DNA of 64,000 nucleotides from an uncultured Pseudomonadales bacterium. GTDB taxonomy: Bacteria > Pseudomonadota > Gammaproteobacteria > Pseudomonadales > Azotimanducaceae. Location of the stretch: NCBI GenBank assembly GCA_937775265.1, contig CALKBV010000006.1:248001-312000 (forward strand). The letters run 5' to 3'. Each line of letters starts with the position of its first letter. Positions within the stretch are counted from its first letter, which is position 1. The position numbers and the translations under genes were made by a program. This document shows positions 63,106 to 64,000 of this stretch, in pieces. Under the pieces are notes generated by a model. It ran no database searches and was not told the DNA's origin. It worked only from the letters and a program-made list of their open reading frames with translations.

Positions 63106-63519
63106 TTATCCCAAATCAAACGCCTGCTCAAGTTCCTTCGCTCGACTCGCCCAGGCTTCATCAAACTCCGGGCGCCAGGCAAGACCCACAATTTCCTTTA
63201 CGGCAATAGCAAAGGCATCGAACAGTTCACGATACATCCCGCGCTGAACGCTATAGGCGGTCTTGTGATTATTGTACTCAAACGCCACGTAAGCAGACTC
63301 TGCCCCAAGGTCGTCTACCATTAACAGACGAGTCACTTCTTCCAGCATCCGTCCGCGCGTCAATTCATCCATGTGCGTCATCAGCTCTTCTGCGCCCGGG
63401 TTCATGCGAAAGAAATGCTCGTAAACCCTTGCGTAGATATCCGCATCAGTCTCACTGAGCAATTCCAGGGACTCCGCAATAAGATCGTCCATCAATTCGC
63501 TTCTGCTTAAGATAATCAC
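63106..63519 (-). CDS. Globin-like protein (uncharacterised)
   Basis: 137 residues, all-helical by inspection. The pattern DADIYARVYEHFFRMNPGAEEL (B/C helices of globins: x-x-x-F/Y-x-x-F-F-x-x-x-P), a central FEYNNHKTAYSVQRGMY with a His that could be the proximal ligand, and REFDAFAIAVKEIVG-like C-terminal helices suggest a globin fold. It is short of a strong family match, so this is tentative. The frame opens with GTG 63519, but ATG 63492 (MDDLIAESLELL) may be the real start. Confidence 0.5.
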   Translation of the reverse strand: MIILSRSELMDDLIAESLELLSETDADIYARVYEHFFRMNPGAEELMTHMDELTRGRMLEEVTRLLMVDDLGAESAYVAFEYNNHKTAYSVQRGMYRELFDAFAIAVKEIVGLAWRPEFDEAWASRAKELEQAFDLG

Positions 63520-63558
63520 TCCTTATAATACTTTCTTTAATCAAAAAAGGCCTGATCT

Positions 63559-64000
63559 ATGGCAAGAAAACAATCACGAGTGCTGGTACAACAGAAAATA
63601 GCCGTAGCCTCACTCTCCGGGGTAGTTCTGGCCGCAGCAGCGTATCTATTCTGGATGACCGTAGACGATGCGCCACAAGGTGAATTCATCGAGGGAGAAC
63701 ACTACCTGTTGATTGAGAATCCACGAAGAATTCGGTCCGACCAGATTGAGGTGATGGAGTTTTTCGGCTACGCCTGCATCCATTGCTACAACTTTGACCC
63801 TATTCTGGCTGATTGGGTCCAGGAAAAGGGCAGTTCCATTAAATTCATACAGACGCCCGCCATATCCAGCAAATACTGGCGCCTGCTCGGCCAAAACTTC
63901 CTGACCTACCAGGAATTAGGGGAACATAACAAATACCACACGCCTTTTTTCAGGGCCGTACACGCTGGCGGGAGAGCATTTACCGATCCGGAAAGCCTGT
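63559..64000 (+). CDS. DsbA-like thiol:disulfide interchange protein, 5' part
   Basis: Truncated by the window end (147 codons seen). ATG 63559 is preceded by AAAAGG at a good distance. It has a basic start and one membrane/signal segment (IAVASLSGVVLAAAAYLFW), so it is exported or anchored. The thioredoxin-fold active site is C-I-H-C in EVMEFFGYACIHCYNF, the DsbA type with a hydrophobic-His dipeptide, followed by FDPILADWVQEKG. It oxidises cysteines of periplasmic proteins by family knowledge. It diverges from the globin-like gene. Confidence 0.88.
   Translation, partial: MARKQSRVLVQQKIAVASLSGVVLAAAAYLFWMTVDDAPQGEFIEGEHYLLIENPRRIRSDQIEVMEFFGYACIHCYNFDPILADWVQEKGSSIKFIQTPAISSKYWRLLGQNFLTYQELGEHNKYHTPFFRAVHAGGRAFTDPESL

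Noticed and set aside
1-64000. tRNA, rRNA or insertion-sequence genes
   Set aside because: I looked for tRNA-like cloverleaf ends, conserved rRNA stretches and transposase motifs and saw none; a dedicated search would be needed to exclude them fully.

Overview
The window looks like chromosome from an uncultured, lipid-degrading proteobacterium, most likely a marine gammaproteobacterium. This is inferred from protein families (TrhO, SirB1-like, YgiQ, a DksA-type zinc finger protein, PhzF, SPOR domains, an RND exporter with a LolA-like partner), not from any rRNA; no rRNA or tRNA gene was seen. Genes are dense on both strands, in short operons, and many start with GTG or TTG.

Layout. 1-7 kb: end of a quinone oxidoreductase, an epoxide hydrolase, a putidaredoxin-type ferredoxin with a CYP153-like P450, a DUF1295 membrane protein, a PrxQ-type peroxiredoxin, a MaoC hydratase and TrhO. 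7-24 kb: acyl and lipid catabolism (ACAD10-type kinase, quinone oxidoreductase, class III CoA-transferase, acyl-CoA ligase, thiolase, two PaaI-type thioesterases), YgiQ, GTP-dependent PEP carboxykinase, an SDR, a Spinster-like MFS protein and a second P450. 25-31 kb: a decayed SPOR gene with 21-bp repeats, PhzF, two SDRs lacking the catalytic Tyr, YaiI, a class II aldolase, a DksA-like protein and a P450 remnant. 31-41.5 kb: a minus-strand cluster holding the recognisable coenzyme F420 pathway (Fno, CofE, CofD, CofC, fused CofG-CofH) followed by three LLM-class, putatively F420-dependent oxidoreductases and a FemAB-like acyltransferase. 41.6-43.4 kb: a TrmY-like SPOUT methyltransferase and a serine hydrolase. 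44-54 kb: a FATP-type acyl-CoA synthetase, an alpha/beta hydrolase, a fourth LLM protein, a candidate selenoprotein, an Ldh-family dehydrogenase, a PhyH-type dioxygenase, a wrecked MFS gene and a second serine hydrolase. 54-60 kb: an RND exporter, a LolA-like protein and a SPOR/beta-barrel protein, all on the minus strand. 60-64 kb: SDR, VOC protein, GPH symporter, globin-like protein and the start of a DsbA-like protein.

The two most notable points are these. First, an F420-making and F420-using cluster sits in a proteobacterial, lipid-catabolic setting. Second, a peroxiredoxin-like gene (47868-49007) carries an in-frame TGA exactly where the first redox cysteine belongs, followed at the right distance by a bSECIS-like hairpin. 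The fatty-acid ligases, CoA-transferase, hydratase, thiolase, P450s, PhyH enzyme and the many NAD(P)H- or F420-dependent reductases fit breakdown of hydrophobic compounds such as alkanes, isoprenoids or steroids; the actual substrates cannot be read from sequence.

Several genes carry single-base frameshifts (CYP153-like P450, TrhO twice, second P450, MFS at 51.4-52.6 kb). I cannot tell genuine decay from assembly error, and this is the main caveat for the broken genes.
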